DNA of 16,624 bases from Larix sibirica. Taxonomy: Eukaryota; Streptophyta; Pinopsida; Pinales; Pinaceae. This document shows positions 1-9,299 of the stretch, in pieces. Where the stretch lies: assembly GCA_004151065.3 (NCBI GenBank), contig NWUY0300010533.1, positions 57,700 to 74,323 on the forward strand. The letters are read 5' to 3'. Position 1 is the first letter of the stretch. Each line of letters starts with the position of its first letter. The notes under the pieces are model-generated. The model saw nothing but the letters and a program-made list of their open reading frames with translations, ran no database searches and was not told the origin of the DNA. A program made the translations under genes and the position numbers.

Positions 1-105
1 ACATGAATAATTAGATATGAAACTCATACATAATAAAAGCATGAAAGATTCACCAAATTCAATTCATACAGTAGACGCAATTGTTTATGGGAAATAAGAG
101 TCTCT

Positions 106-111
106 TTTATT
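106..111 (-). terminator. Polyadenylation signal AATAAA of the LTR-like segment
   Basis: The minus strand reads AATAAA within ATCAATAAAAGAG. It is downstream of the TATA box at 264-271 on the same strand and would mark the end of R. The hexamer is common in AT-rich DNA, so support comes from its spacing. Confidence 0.4.
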
Positions 112-263
112 GATCATATAAATGACAACAAATAGTTATACATGATTCTGTAGCAGCACTGATGAAACCAAGTTCTGGGCTCTTAATCCTCTCTTTCAGT
201 ATGAATTCCTCCAGCATTCCAATACATTAAGAGTTCTCTCCCTCTCCTATGGGTTTCCCCTTG

Positions 264-271
264 TATTTATA
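264..271 (-). promoter_or_regulatory. TATA box of the LTR-like segment
   Basis: The minus strand reads TATAAATA followed by CAAGGGG. It lies about 140 bases downstream of the proposed LTR start and 155 bases upstream of a polyadenylation signal, a normal spacing for a plant LTR promoter. Confidence 0.45.
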
Positions 272-412
272 GTAAGTTTAGGAAGATAGCTTCGAGAGGA
301 AAGCAATTGGGGAAGGTATGGACGTTAAAGAAACTCCCCTAACTACCCCAAATTTGAATTTAGTTTTTACTTTTCATGATTTTAAGAGGAACCCACAAGT
401 ATAAACCTAACA

Positions 413-1124
413 ACAGGCGGGTGACCCATGAGTAAGATACAGGAAAGTAGTGGGTGCAACATTTTTAGGGAAAAACGCAAGTGGTCAGTGAAGCACTAGT
501 GGGTGACCCGTGAGATGTCAGTTAGGGATTTGCGGTTAGGTCCTAAAGGTGTATCACAAAAATAGAACAAACTAGAGAAACGGTGAATGATCAAGGTCAC
601 ATGCATCTATAGAAAATTAGGGCTCTTCAATCCATGATGTCCTTTTGTGTGAGCAACATTTCAGTGTCGTCACGGATGGAGAAGTGCAAATTTGATTGAT
701 AATAAAGGCCTAGGGTTGTTAGTCACTCCCATTGTTCCCATCACTAACAAAAAAGACGTGTAGTCCACTTTCACCCATACAATATATAAGGAAACAAAGT
801 TCCACAACTTAATAAAATATTTGAACTAGGCGATCCCATACATAGCCAATCCTACATTTCCCACTACTTCCCCACAACAACAACAAGGTATACAAGAAGG
901 CCAATAATAATTGGTGCAGAAAATAAATGGAGAAGAAGAGAAAATGAAGAAAGAGGAATACACCTAGATAAAATTATGGGAAGAACATAAGAAAATTGAA
1001 GTAGAGTAACTTGCAAGAAAATTTACATAATAAAAAGTTGTAAAGAATATTTAGAGGAAGAGAAAAGAAGAAAAAATGTAAAATAAGTTGAAATAAGACT
1101 TCCAAAAGAAAAAAAATTAAATAA
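413..1124. other. Non-coding stretch, no gene recognised
   Basis: No recognisable coding sequence. It contains a duplicated motif (419-432 and 501-514), a plus-strand TATATAAG at 783-790 that could be a TATA box but has no supported gene behind it, and from about 900 onward strongly purine-rich DNA on the plus strand. Some purine-rich stretches read as Lys/Glu-rich peptide, and may belong to the decayed frame that follows. Confidence 0.5.
419..514. repeat. Duplicated GGGTGACCC motif
   Basis: GGGTGACCC followed by A/G and TGAG occurs at 419-432 and again at 501-514, 82 bases apart, with 13 of 14 positions identical. The core is nearly its own reverse complement. The intervening text repeats TAGTGGGTG at 449-457, which also overlaps the second copy. 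It may be a regulatory repeat in a retroelement leader or an old local duplication. Confidence 0.4.
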
Positions 1125-2150
1125 ATCTATAGTGGAAGAAAAATAATAAAATTAGAAGAAGAAACATCCAACATAGATACTAAAGAGGAAGCAAGGAAGA
1201 AAGAAGAACAAAAAGTAGAGTAATAAAATAGAAATCTTGATGAAGAGTTGGGGAAGGAAACTAAGGAAGGGGAAAGAAAGAAAAGAAATAGGGAAACTAG
1301 ATAGAACGGTCAATATGTTGAAACAAAGAGAACTAGAACCGATGAATTAGATGGAGGAATATATGGATAAGTCGAGAACATTCCTACAAAGTCAAACATG
1401 ACAAAAGTGGTTGGGGGTTCTCTCACACCAAACAAATGTCTCACCCCCCACCCCACCTCCAAATTTTCCAATATACTTTCCCAAGATATACCAGAAAATA
1501 TTCCTAGCACACTTCATGCTAGCTCTTTAAAAGAATCCAATACTCTACCCCCTTGGCTTGATATTATTCAACCCCTTGATTCCTTTGACCCCTCCAAGAT
1601 AATTAGGGAAGAAAAGAAGAAAAGAAGAGATATCAAGGACTGTTTGATTGCCCTAAAACATTATACACACACTACCAAACCTGGGATCATTCCCGTTTAC
1701 GGTGATAAGACTAGTCAGTTCACCATAAGTACATTAGATACATTGATTCAAAATCCATATTAAGAGATGGGGCCCCCAAAATGTAGGACTACCCAAGTCA
1801 GGTTCAAAATGTATGAACTACCACCCATCCAAAACATGTAGATGTAAAATAGAACTAGTAATATAGTGTATGAAAAATACACTAGGGATGTATATTAAAG
1901 TGAGAATCTCAAGACAACATCTAATTCCATATCTATTGAAAATAAGTTCTTTATTGGATAAGTGAAAACCTTGGAAGCTAAAAAAAAAAGTCTATTGGAA
2001 AACAAACATGTATCTTTGGGAAAGAATCCACGAGAAATTGCAGAAGTTATCTCTATTCTCAAAGATAAAAAGGAAAGCATCATAGATCTAGAGATTAATC
2101 AAACATCGCCAACATTCTCACTAACAAAAATAACAATACCTGAAAAGTAA
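1125..2150 (+). pseudogene. Decayed reading frame, unidentified product
   Basis: A single forward frame (codon starts divisible by 3) stays protein-like for about 1 kb, although it has stops at 1221, 1224, 1302, 1368, 1761, in the 1840-1900 region, at 1959 and at 2148. The longest open parts are 1371-1760 and 1962-2147. The first third is rich in Lys and Glu (about 1125-1300). The middle is rich in Pro, Thr and Ser. The last part (1962-2147) is again charged and looks helical. No catalytic motif or zinc knuckle is visible. I do not recognise the family. A retroelement gag or LINE ORF1 relic is possible, as is a host gene relic. Its left and right limits are uncertain. Confidence 0.35.
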
Positions 2151-2652
2151 AATTTGGTTGAGGAGGTTAATCACCTGAGTAATGTGAATATTGTTCCCAC
2201 TGCAACAAAAAAAAAAAATCTCTTGAAGAAAGTATCACATATTTAGAAGGTGTGCAAACTAAAACCACCATAAATGACAATTAAATTAGATTAAGTAACG
2301 GAGAAAATACAAACGTGAACGAAGCATCCATTGCACACCATGGCTCGACGGACCAAATCCTATTCCTTGATTTCTCATGGAACCTTTGTCGTCTAATAAC
2401 TTGGTTCAAGAACATCGCAAGTATGTAACCGTGTATTCTTCAATTCACCAACCAGTATATCGCCCCAAACGGCTCTAAATCGTGGTGATGTATTTCATTT
2501 CGATCTTTGGTTGGCTCCTCGTCATTTCTTTTGCCACCCTTTTCCTTACATTTAGAGACAGTGCAATGTTGGTATGCATTGAGGGGAATGTTTATGTATG
2601 CAAAGATGTATTGTTAGGTCGAAATGCCATTCGGTTTGCTAAAGGCTCGTTC
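2151..2652. other. Unassigned stretch left of the LINE 3' end
   Basis: No product recognised. An A-run lies near 2207-2218. From about 2401 to 2548 the frame of the preceding relic is open again. An overlapping frame from 2482 is open to the LINE boundary and starts with a hydrophobic stretch (residues about 3-22) that could be a membrane segment. Because that second frame runs on into the LINE 3' tail, it cannot be an intact gene. This may be the continuation of the relic on the left, cut by the LINE insertion. Confidence 0.3.
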
Positions 2653-2876
2653 TTTTTTTTTTCAATAAGAAAAAATATCTATTTTTTTATTATAGAAATA
2701 AAAAAATACTCCTCCATACATAGACTTCTAAACAGATCAAAAGTTGTTCAACATCCACACCGGATTACAAATAAGAAGACTATCTAATATCCTAGTTCAA
2801 GTACCCATCCCAAAAAATAACTAATCCACCAAGACAGCCAAAATATGTCATAAACATGACTGAGATCATGCATCCA
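2653..2876 (-). other. LINE 3' UTR and A-tail
   Basis: After the ORF2 stop the minus strand has about 210 non-coding bases, an AATAAA hexamer at 2691-2686 and a run of ten A at 2662-2653. This is how a LINE inserted by target-primed reverse transcription ends. The junction gives the left insertion boundary. Another A-rich stretch lies just before the tail, so the exact tail length is uncertain. Confidence 0.65.
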
Positions 2877-3374
2877 TCAAAAGTAGAGAACGCTAATCAT
2901 CAAAAATAGGAGAAGATCCTTTAAATTCCAGCTTGTCTTCAATCCACTCTTCGCAAAAAAGAAATCCCTCTTGCTCAGTGAGTGCTTCCTTGGACAAGCA
3001 TCAACCACATCATTCAGCTCCCTATATATGTGTTCAATAAACCAATCATAGAAAGAGGACAGAAGCGAGTCAATCCTTTGGCACCGATGCTAAAAAGAGA
3101 TAATCTTAATCCTGTGAATTCTCTTTTCCCAATTCACAACCATTAAGGAGTCACCAAATATTTTGAGAGTATCCACACCAAATGAATTTTCAATTTTAAG
3201 CAAACACCACAGGACAAGTAATTCATCCATCGAGTTAGTACCCTCACCAATATTTAATTTAAATTTGAATAAATGGTGCTTCTTGATGATCAGATAAATC
3301 CTAGCAGCACACATGCCTTCCACTGTCTCTCCATCAAAAAATCCAGTAGCTATGTTGGATTCATTAATGCCCAA
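2877..3374 (-). pseudogene. LINE C-terminal RNase H domain
   Basis: The domain degrades RNA in RNA-DNA hybrids and is common in plant L1 ORF2. All four acidic residues can be placed: Asp in GFFDG (3335-3333), Glu in MDELLVLW (3224-3222), Asp in FGDSLMVV (3152-3150) and Asp in NDVVDAC (3002-3000), preceded by the typical HIYREL. One in-frame stop at 3092-3090 interrupts it, after which the same frame continues to a stop at 2879-2877, probably near the natural end of ORF2. It is in the same frame as the zinc region upstream, separated by about 75 bases with further stops. This is the best-preserved part of the LINE. Confidence 0.9.
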
Positions 3375-3449
3375 TATATGTCACACATGTCTGCGGGAAG
3401 AAGCCTAATTTGAATAAGAATTAAACATACGAATCACTATGAAGACTAA

Positions 3450-3955
3450 CTAATTTGGAGTAATCCTTCTGCCCTCAAATATGTAATCATTTCTAGTTTT
3501 CCAGATCACCCATGAGATAAATGTAGGCAGAGTCTTGTGTAGTTTTTGAGCTCTAGTCCATGATAATAATGAACATTCCATATTGCCCAGTCCCCACATA
3601 TGGACAATAGCAAGTGCAGTACAAACTTGAGACCATACATATTTTGTAAACATATAGTAAACAAATAAATGATTAACTATCTCATCTTCTTTTGGGCATA
3701 ATGGACAAAGGTTAGGACCTATCCATCCCCTTCGAGTCAAATTGATCCATGTTAAGACACAGTCTTCTAGGATTAACCAGATAAAACATTTAATCTTTTG
3801 TGGGATATGCCAATTCCACAATTTAACCACCCACCATTTTTTAGATGCATAACCCAGCTTACGCACTATTGCATTGTATGCATATTTTGCAGTGACAATA
3901 CCATCCTATGAATTGAAAGACCAAACTAGCTTATCCTCGTTGTTGGATAGTCTTA
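3450..3955 (-). pseudogene. LINE zf-RVT zinc-binding region
   Basis: This segment matches the zinc-binding domain that follows RT in plant L1 elements. It reads EDKLVW, a stop within the D-G segment, then TAKYAYN, WHIPQKIKCFIW and CPLCPKEDEIVNHLF, giving the Cys-x2-Cys...His pattern, and ends in SWVIWKTRNDYIFEG. The piece 3866-3450 is open. It is in a different frame from the RT, and its first residues follow the RT end almost directly, which implies a deletion at about 3955. Its role in the family is thought to be nucleic acid binding. Confidence 0.9.
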
Positions 3956-5032
3956 TACCGACATGGCATAAAATTGAGACCATTCTTCAATAGTACCAAT
4001 ACCAAATAAGACCACGTCATCAACAAACAGTAAATGCGTAATTAGGACAGAATTATAAATCTTAATACCTTTAAGTAGTCCCTTTCTTCTAGCTTCAGCA
4101 ATCATACGACTTAGTCCTTCAATGAACATCATGAAGAGATAGGGTGACAAGGGACATCCTTGTCTCAGTCCTCGAGATCATCCAAAGAAAGATGTAGGAC
4201 ACCCATTGATCAGAACTGAGAAAGAAGTGGTGGTCACACATGCCATAATCCAATTGGTTACTTGTAGGGGTATACCAATTTGTAATAAAAGAAGTCTAAG
4301 ATAAACCCAATTCACTCGGTCATAGGCCTTAACCAAGTCCATCTTGAGGATCATATCATTTAGATTTCTATTTTTAATGGAGTGAAGAATCTCCTAAGAA
4401 ACCCCAACATCATCCAAAATTTGTCGATTTGACAGAAACCCGAATTGCTCTTTAGTGATGAACTCAACAAGTTTTGGTTTCAGTCGATTAGAAATCATCT
4501 TGGTGATCATTTTATAGGCCAAATTGCATAATGAAATAAGTCTGAAATCAGTGAAGTTAGATGGTCTGTTGCACTTCTGAATAAAATTCAAGAAGGTTGA
4601 GTTAAGACCATTATACATATACCCTTCCACTTTAGAGAACTCAATCATAGACAGAATATCATTCCCCATAATATCTAAGAACCTTAAAAAGAGTTCAACT
4701 ATCCACCTGTCAGGACCAATACTTTTTACCTTAGTGAAAAATTTAAGAACATTTGTCAATTCCTCCATAGTAACATGTTTTCCAAGTTCCATCCCCTCAT
4801 ATTTCAAAAATAAAGAAGTAAAATGCTTAATAACTCTCATTTGATCTTCAATCTTAGATGTGCCAGGATTAGTGAAATGTTGAGAGAAAAACTGAGAATC
4901 CACCTTTTCCAAGTCTCTTTGGGATCTAATAATATTGCCCCATTCATCATTCATATCCCATATTTCATTATTATTTCTTCTATCTGATGCATAATTGTGA
5001 AAATATTTAGTATTTTCATCACCCAGAGACAC
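3953..5032 (-). pseudogene. LINE reverse transcriptase domain
   Basis: One frame runs through the domain with only two internal stops (4396-4394 and 4180-4178). It starts with LGDENTKYFH, a hallmark of plant L1 elements. Then come RLISLCNLAYKMITK, EQFGFLSNRQILDD, MDLVKAYDRVNW (first catalytic Asp), LRQGCPLSPYLF and the active-site box FVDD at 4027-4016, the family's usual FADD/FVDD. Coding sense ends at 3953, soon after EEWSQFY, well before the RT thumb would be complete. The following homologous text is in another frame and belongs much further downstream, so the thumb and the region after it appear deleted. Confidence 0.92.
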
Positions 5033-5409
5033 CTAGATAGCCCTTCTTTTTAACCGCCATGCTTTCTCCTCCTGATCTAAAATGGCCTATTTTCTTTGTT
5101 CAAGACCGTGCAATTCATTTTTTCTTCCTCAGTAAAAATGCCATCAGGATTGAGCTAAAAAAGGAGTCTAATATGACGCTCGATCTGGGCCACTAGATCA
5201 ACTTTATCTCTAGCAATTCTGAGTTTTTCCCATTTCATCACTTCATTCTTCAAACATTTTAATTTATAAACTAGAGACTCCATTGGGTTAAGATAAAAAG
5301 GTATTGTAATCGCCATCCAACAATTCTTAACCAAAGTACATAAATCATCATCATGTATCCAAGAACAACTGAACTTGAAGGGAAATTTTTTTCTTGGACT
5401 TAACCCCAT
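5033..5409 (-). pseudogene. LINE connector between endonuclease and RT
   Basis: This is the region between the endonuclease and RT in plant L1 ORF2. It reads FPFKFSCSWIHDDDLC at the start, resembling the usual F-K-F...W motif, and LDQEEKAW...LKRRAI just before the RT entry motif. A frameshift near 5110-5150 separates the two halves, and stops interrupt both. Known function is limited to linking the domains; no catalytic residues are expected here. Confidence 0.75.
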
Positions 5410-5419
5410 TCATTTGTAA

Positions 5420-6031
5420 AATAACAGCCTGGTGATCAGAAATGTTCAAGAATTCAACCCAAGTTATGTACTTTTGTATACTGTTACATAAGGAGTCCGC
5501 CATTAGAAAATGATCAAGTCGTTTCCAATGCTCTAGTTTCCACATATCTTATTATTCCAGGTCGCACATAATTTAATAGGCTCGATGTCAATCAAGTTAT
5601 TACTCTAAAGAAAATCCCCAAAATAACAAGCCAACTCATCAGGTCGGGTAGAATTACCCCAAATCTCTGAAACTGATAAGGTTAAATTCAGATTTCCTGT
5701 AACAATTAGCTTAAGAAGTTTAGGAAGTTTAAGGATACCACAACTATCCAATTTGTTCCAAAATACTTCCCTATCCTTGTAGGGACCATAAATATTGAGC
5801 ACAAAGAAAAAAATTTGATCAAATTCAAGAAAAGCTTCCTTCCATAAGTATTCCACCAATCGTCTTATAGGCCTTAAACAATTTCTTTCCAACACAGTCT
5901 TCTTGTATCAAAACCATAGACTTGATAATATGAGGTTAATAAAGATTCTTTTTAATGCTTCCATTCCTTATACTCTCTTCGAAATGAGTCCTAAGAAACT
6001 AATTTGTTTATTGCTTGGACTCGTTGGAACA
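5420..6031 (-). pseudogene. LINE endonuclease domain (APE-like), frameshifted
   Basis: The domain nicks target DNA for target-primed reverse transcription. The beginning survives in pieces in different frames. The metal-binding Glu appears in IQED at 5902-5900, in a frame differing from the next piece. The segment 5895-5605 carries VLNIYGPYKD and GNLNLTLS, where the family usually has GD(F/L)N, so Asp has become Asn. The last segment carries RLDHFLMAD and the diagnostic Ser-Asp-His at 5440-5432 (ISDHQAV). At least two frameshifts and several stops disable it. Its start near 6031 is judged from weak similarity to the usual opening of the endonuclease. Confidence 0.85.
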
Positions 6032-7209
6032 CATTGTCGACTTAAAAGTGCTTTGATTAATTTTGCTTGAAAATTAATGAAAAATCTTCGCCTCGAATTG
6101 AACTTATTGAATATATATATTGGATATTTTTAACCAATCCACAAAGGAATTTTTTTTGTTTTTATTGTTTCAACATGATCACAATTTGATAATACTAGGG
6201 TACAAACCCTTTTAAGTAGGGGAAACTTTCTCAAAGGACTAGATAATCTATGCAAGTGAGGCTTAGTAAAGGGGAAATTTTAGTCTTAGTAAAGGGGATC
6301 TTTTTTGTATTTGGGGAATGATACCTTTTTTGTTTAAGTAATAGAATTTTGAACATGGGAACCTTAGGGGAGAAAAAGGGGAAGGGGGTTTTTTGTTTAA
6401 TTTAATTTTTGGGACAATCATGGAAGATTGGTGAGGTAAGGTTTGCGGGGGGAGGGGGGGGGATTTTTATTTATGATAATAATGGGAATGACAATGGAAA
6501 TGAAAATCATGACAAGAAATGGTGGAATTTATTCAAGTACCCCTATAATATTGACATAATTCAATTGACAAAATCATAAATGGTGGGAGATGACGAAATT
6601 TCTCAAGAGTGATGAGGGGGGGAAACACGATGATGCTTATAGAGAAATAGAATATGGGTGCGATGAGGACTTCGAGCGAGACTCTATTGTTGAGACGAAA
6701 TGGGGTTATGACATACTTAATCATGCTCACCTATGGCATCACGTTTAGACACTTCATAATCATGTCGATCTTGTGGAATCAACATCTAGAAAAAAAACAA
6801 CAAAATGATGAGGCATGAAAACACACAATGGCTCAATAATGACTGACAAACATGAAAAACATACCTATGTTTCTCACTAGGAACTATTCAATAGTTCTTC
6901 CTCCACAACATGTCCTCTCTTGTATATTATGGCTAAACATCATCATGTCAGAGACCTTAACATCTAAACAATATAAGAGAGAGCATAGTGGCATATAGTT
7001 CTAAAAGGTGTCGAAATCCATAGAAACTAAATGGGAAAACTTTTAAGCATGTGACACAAATAAATGTACAAGCAAACAACATAAAAGATAAGCAGGAAAC
7101 AAACCAAAATGACAAAAAATAAATCTCAAAGCAAAGCAAGAAGCAACCATGTTTTTTTTTACTTTTTTTTATGATTATTTCATTTTGTGTTTTTAGTTAT
7201 GTGATTTGG
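6032..7209. other. Non-coding stretch between LINE and gypsy relic
   Basis: No gene is seen on either strand. Because it lies just downstream of the gypsy polyprotein stop, it probably includes that element's 3' untranslated region and perhaps part of a 3' LTR. I found neither a clear LTR start nor a matching copy to the right of 11690. The minus strand has an A-rich purine tract around 7173-7151 that could be a polypurine tract. The plus strand has several G-runs (6367-6388 and 6447-6462) and a short direct repeat at 6262-6298. Confidence 0.5.
6262..6298 (+). repeat. Two-copy 14-base direct repeat, 23-base period
   Basis: CTTAGTAAAGGGGA occurs at 6262-6275 and again at 6285-6298 with no mismatch. 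The copies are 23 bases apart from start to start. It is too short to be an LTR and is best read as a local slippage or duplication product. Confidence 0.6.
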
Positions 7210-8684
7210 TTAGTGTTTAGAGGGATCTGAACAATAGTAGGGTTTTAGGATCGAGCCATTTATAGAATGGGAAAACAATCTCTCCTGGTGTTCGTTCATA
7301 TGATAAGCATTGCTCCCGGTATTTTGGGTGACATTGAAAGGGAAAAGCCGTAATTTCTAAAACTTTGTATGCTTACCCTTGTACTCATAAGCGAAGTCTC
7401 GTAAAGGTACTCTCTGGCAGACACAAAAAGTTCTCTCCTTGGATTTCTTATAGTGAATTTTCTTAATGATAGCTTGCTTCTTTTTCATACTTTCTAGCAC
7501 AAATTCCCTCTACTCATCTAAAGCTAAGATAAATTGAAATCTTTGGATGATGGGGCTTCTATCTAACTCTTCGGTCTGGAATACTAATCGATAAGTCGCA
7601 ATCTCAAGCTTAGTTGGCATAGCCGATTCTTGTCCGTAGAAAAGCATGAAAGGGGTTTCACCATGAATGATCTTGGAAGTAGTACAATCATCCCATAAAG
7701 CACAAGTCAAATGTAAGCGCCACTCCCTAGGATTTTTCCCAATCATTCACTTAATGAGTTTGATCATATTCATATTCATCGACTTAGCTAAGCCATTACC
7801 CTAAGGGTAATAAGGAGAAGAGGTAGAGAAAATGATATTGCACTTTTGACACAAGGTAAAAACCTCTTTTAACACAAACGCATCAATGTTGTCACTAACA
7901 TTCCCAAGCATAATCCGAAATGGGAAAAGACATTGTCTTGAAGGAATGATACCACTTGCTCGGTATTAACATTTTTTAAAGGAATGGACTCAACCCACAA
8001 CATAAATTAATCTACCGTAGTAAGGATAAAGACATAGACAGTGGTTGAAGGTGGATATATAGGTCCAATGAAATCTAAACCCCACTTAATGAAGGGAATA
8101 AATCCAATTATTGGATGTAAGGGTAAAGCGATGAGTTTCTAATGACCTACGACGCATTGACAATGATCGCAATTTCATACAAATTCAAATGCATCGTGGA
8201 AGATATAAGGCTAATAGAAATCATAATGCATGATCTTGTGGGAAGTTTCCATAGCGGTGAAATGTCCACTTGAATGAAACTGGAGATGGGATCTATCATG
8301 AAACTTGTGAAGGATGGTCTAGGATTGGTCACTACCAGAGCATTGAAGGAGCATACCGTTAGCATGCCAATAGAAAAGGAAATTTGTTAGCATGACGTAC
8401 TTTCTTCTTTCAAGCCTTATCTTACTTCTCTCATTGGGTTTCATTTGGGGAGGGAATATTTGTGTATCAAGATCGCAGATGATATCCTCATACCAAGAAA
8501 GAGCGTCCACATTATAATCAATGTCGGCATACTTGATGACAAATACATAAAACAAGGACTCATAATCCTCCTCAATGTCTGGGAAATCAAGCTCATGCTG
8601 CTCAACTAGAAGGGGAGATAAATCATGACCTTTGATGGTCTTGGAAACAATGAACTCAAGGTCAAACTCTCGGATCTTGGCCAA
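7210..8684 (-). pseudogene. Gypsy integrase, frameshifted, catalytic Glu lost
   Basis: Inserts element DNA into the host genome. The zinc-binding HHCC part reads ILHKFHDR, SSGHFTAMETSHKIM and NCDHCQC (Cys near 8172-8158). The first catalytic Asp is in KWGLDFIGP (8075-8073). A frameshift falls at about 7900, just before the second Asp (7893-7891, in DNID where D-N-G is usual). The third acidic residue, Glu of the G-N-G-x-A-E-S motif, is Lys at 7785-7783. The C-terminal part reads NPREWRLHLTCALWDD, GETPFMLFYGQE and KGKHTKF, and ends in SINGSILKPYY at the final stop. Several in-frame stops occur as well. Confidence 0.92.
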
Positions 8685-9299
8685 CCAATTTGATAACTTT
8701 ACCTACAAGTAAGTTTGGGAAAATAGGTACTTCACAGTAGGGATAGGGACTTTTACAATCGTATGCCATCTAATAAAATAATGATGAAATTTATTCAAGG
8801 AAATGACAAAGGCCAATGCATGCTTTTCAATCGAAGGGAACTTGATTTCATCTTTTGATAATATTTAAGTCATAAATGCAACAAGTTTATCATGATCACC
8901 ATAGTTAAGTTGAATGAGGATGGTGGAAATTACAAGTTTGATCACATTATTATATATGTGAAAATCACGATCAAAATTAGGCTTGTCTAGGATTGCAGTA
9001 GAGACAATGGCATTCTCAATGGCCTAAAAGTTGTATCGTGCTTCGTCGTTCTAATTGAACACCATGTATATTCGCAATAACATATGGATAAGCTTGATAA
9101 TATGGGAAAAATTGGGCATAAATCGTGGCATGAAATTGATTTTACCCATAAATGCTTGGATGGATTTCTTGGACATATGAGGAGGGAGGTTTTGGATAGC
9201 ATATATTCTTTTAGGATCAATCCTCACACTGTGCTCTAAAACGATGTGCCCTAACCACTTGTCCTCAATAGTGTCGAAACTAGACTTGTTGGGGTTCAA
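8685..9299 (-). pseudogene. Gypsy connection and RT-linked RNase H
   Basis: The open piece 9299-9051 holds the RT thumb and connection: NPNKSSFDTIEDKWLGHIV and QAFMGKINFMPRFMPNF. The RNase H follows: AILDKPNFDRDFHIYNN, LVAFMT, stop, then ILSKDEIKFPSIEKHALAFV and NWLAKIREFDLEFIV. In active gypsy RNase H the first motif has T-D-A-S and the third has T-D-H. Here they read IYNN (about 8951-8946) and VPIP (about 8750-8737), while the Glu in PSIEKHALA remains. The third motif in particular looks replaced as a whole, suggesting the domain lost activity before this copy decayed. Confidence 0.85.

Larger units (their letters stand above)
1..412 (-). mobile_element. LTR-like segment, partial at left edge
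   Basis: Read on the minus strand, this begins TGTTAGG at 412, has a TATA box (TATAAATA) near 271 and an AATAAA signal near 111, about 155 bases apart. That promoter-to-polyadenylation layout, with a TG start, is what the U3-R-U5 of a plant LTR (often Ty1/copia) looks like. No primer-binding site is seen near position 1, so the LTR either runs off the left edge or is a solo or truncated copy. No element body is present in the window to pair with it. A promoter plus terminator of a host gene could look similar, so this rests on layout only. Confidence 0.45.
2653..6031 (-). mobile_element. L1-like non-LTR retrotransposon (LINE), decayed
   Basis: Read on the minus strand from about 6031, the domains come in the standard plant L1 ORF2 order: apurinic-type endonuclease, connector, reverse transcriptase, zf-RVT zinc-binding region, RNase H, then a 3' UTR with AATAAA and a short A-tail at 2662-2653. 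No ORF1 was found to the right, so the copy is probably truncated at its 5' end near the start of ORF2. Frameshifts affect the endonuclease and connector, in-frame stops are spread throughout, and a large piece appears to be missing after the RT active site. It cannot encode a working protein. The family assignment is secure from the motifs; the exact 5' end is not. Confidence 0.93.

Noticed and set aside
783-790. TATATAAG as a promoter for the relic at 1125-2150
   Set aside because: The word alone is common in AT-rich DNA, and no start codon or transcript evidence links it to a coding sequence.
1310-2083. Minus-strand open frames at 1510-1310 and 2083-1895
   Set aside because: They are antisense to the one-frame plus-strand relic and look like complements of its Lys/Glu- and Pro-rich parts.
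6533-7139. Minus-strand open frames at 6730-6533 and 7139-6957
   Set aside because: They translate to hydrophobic, Phe/Leu/Ile-rich text expected of AT-rich DNA, with no domain or supporting context.
8147-9220. Minus-strand open frames at 8365-8147 and 9220-8987
   Set aside because: They overlap the integrase and RNase H readings in another frame and carry no motif, so they are shadows.
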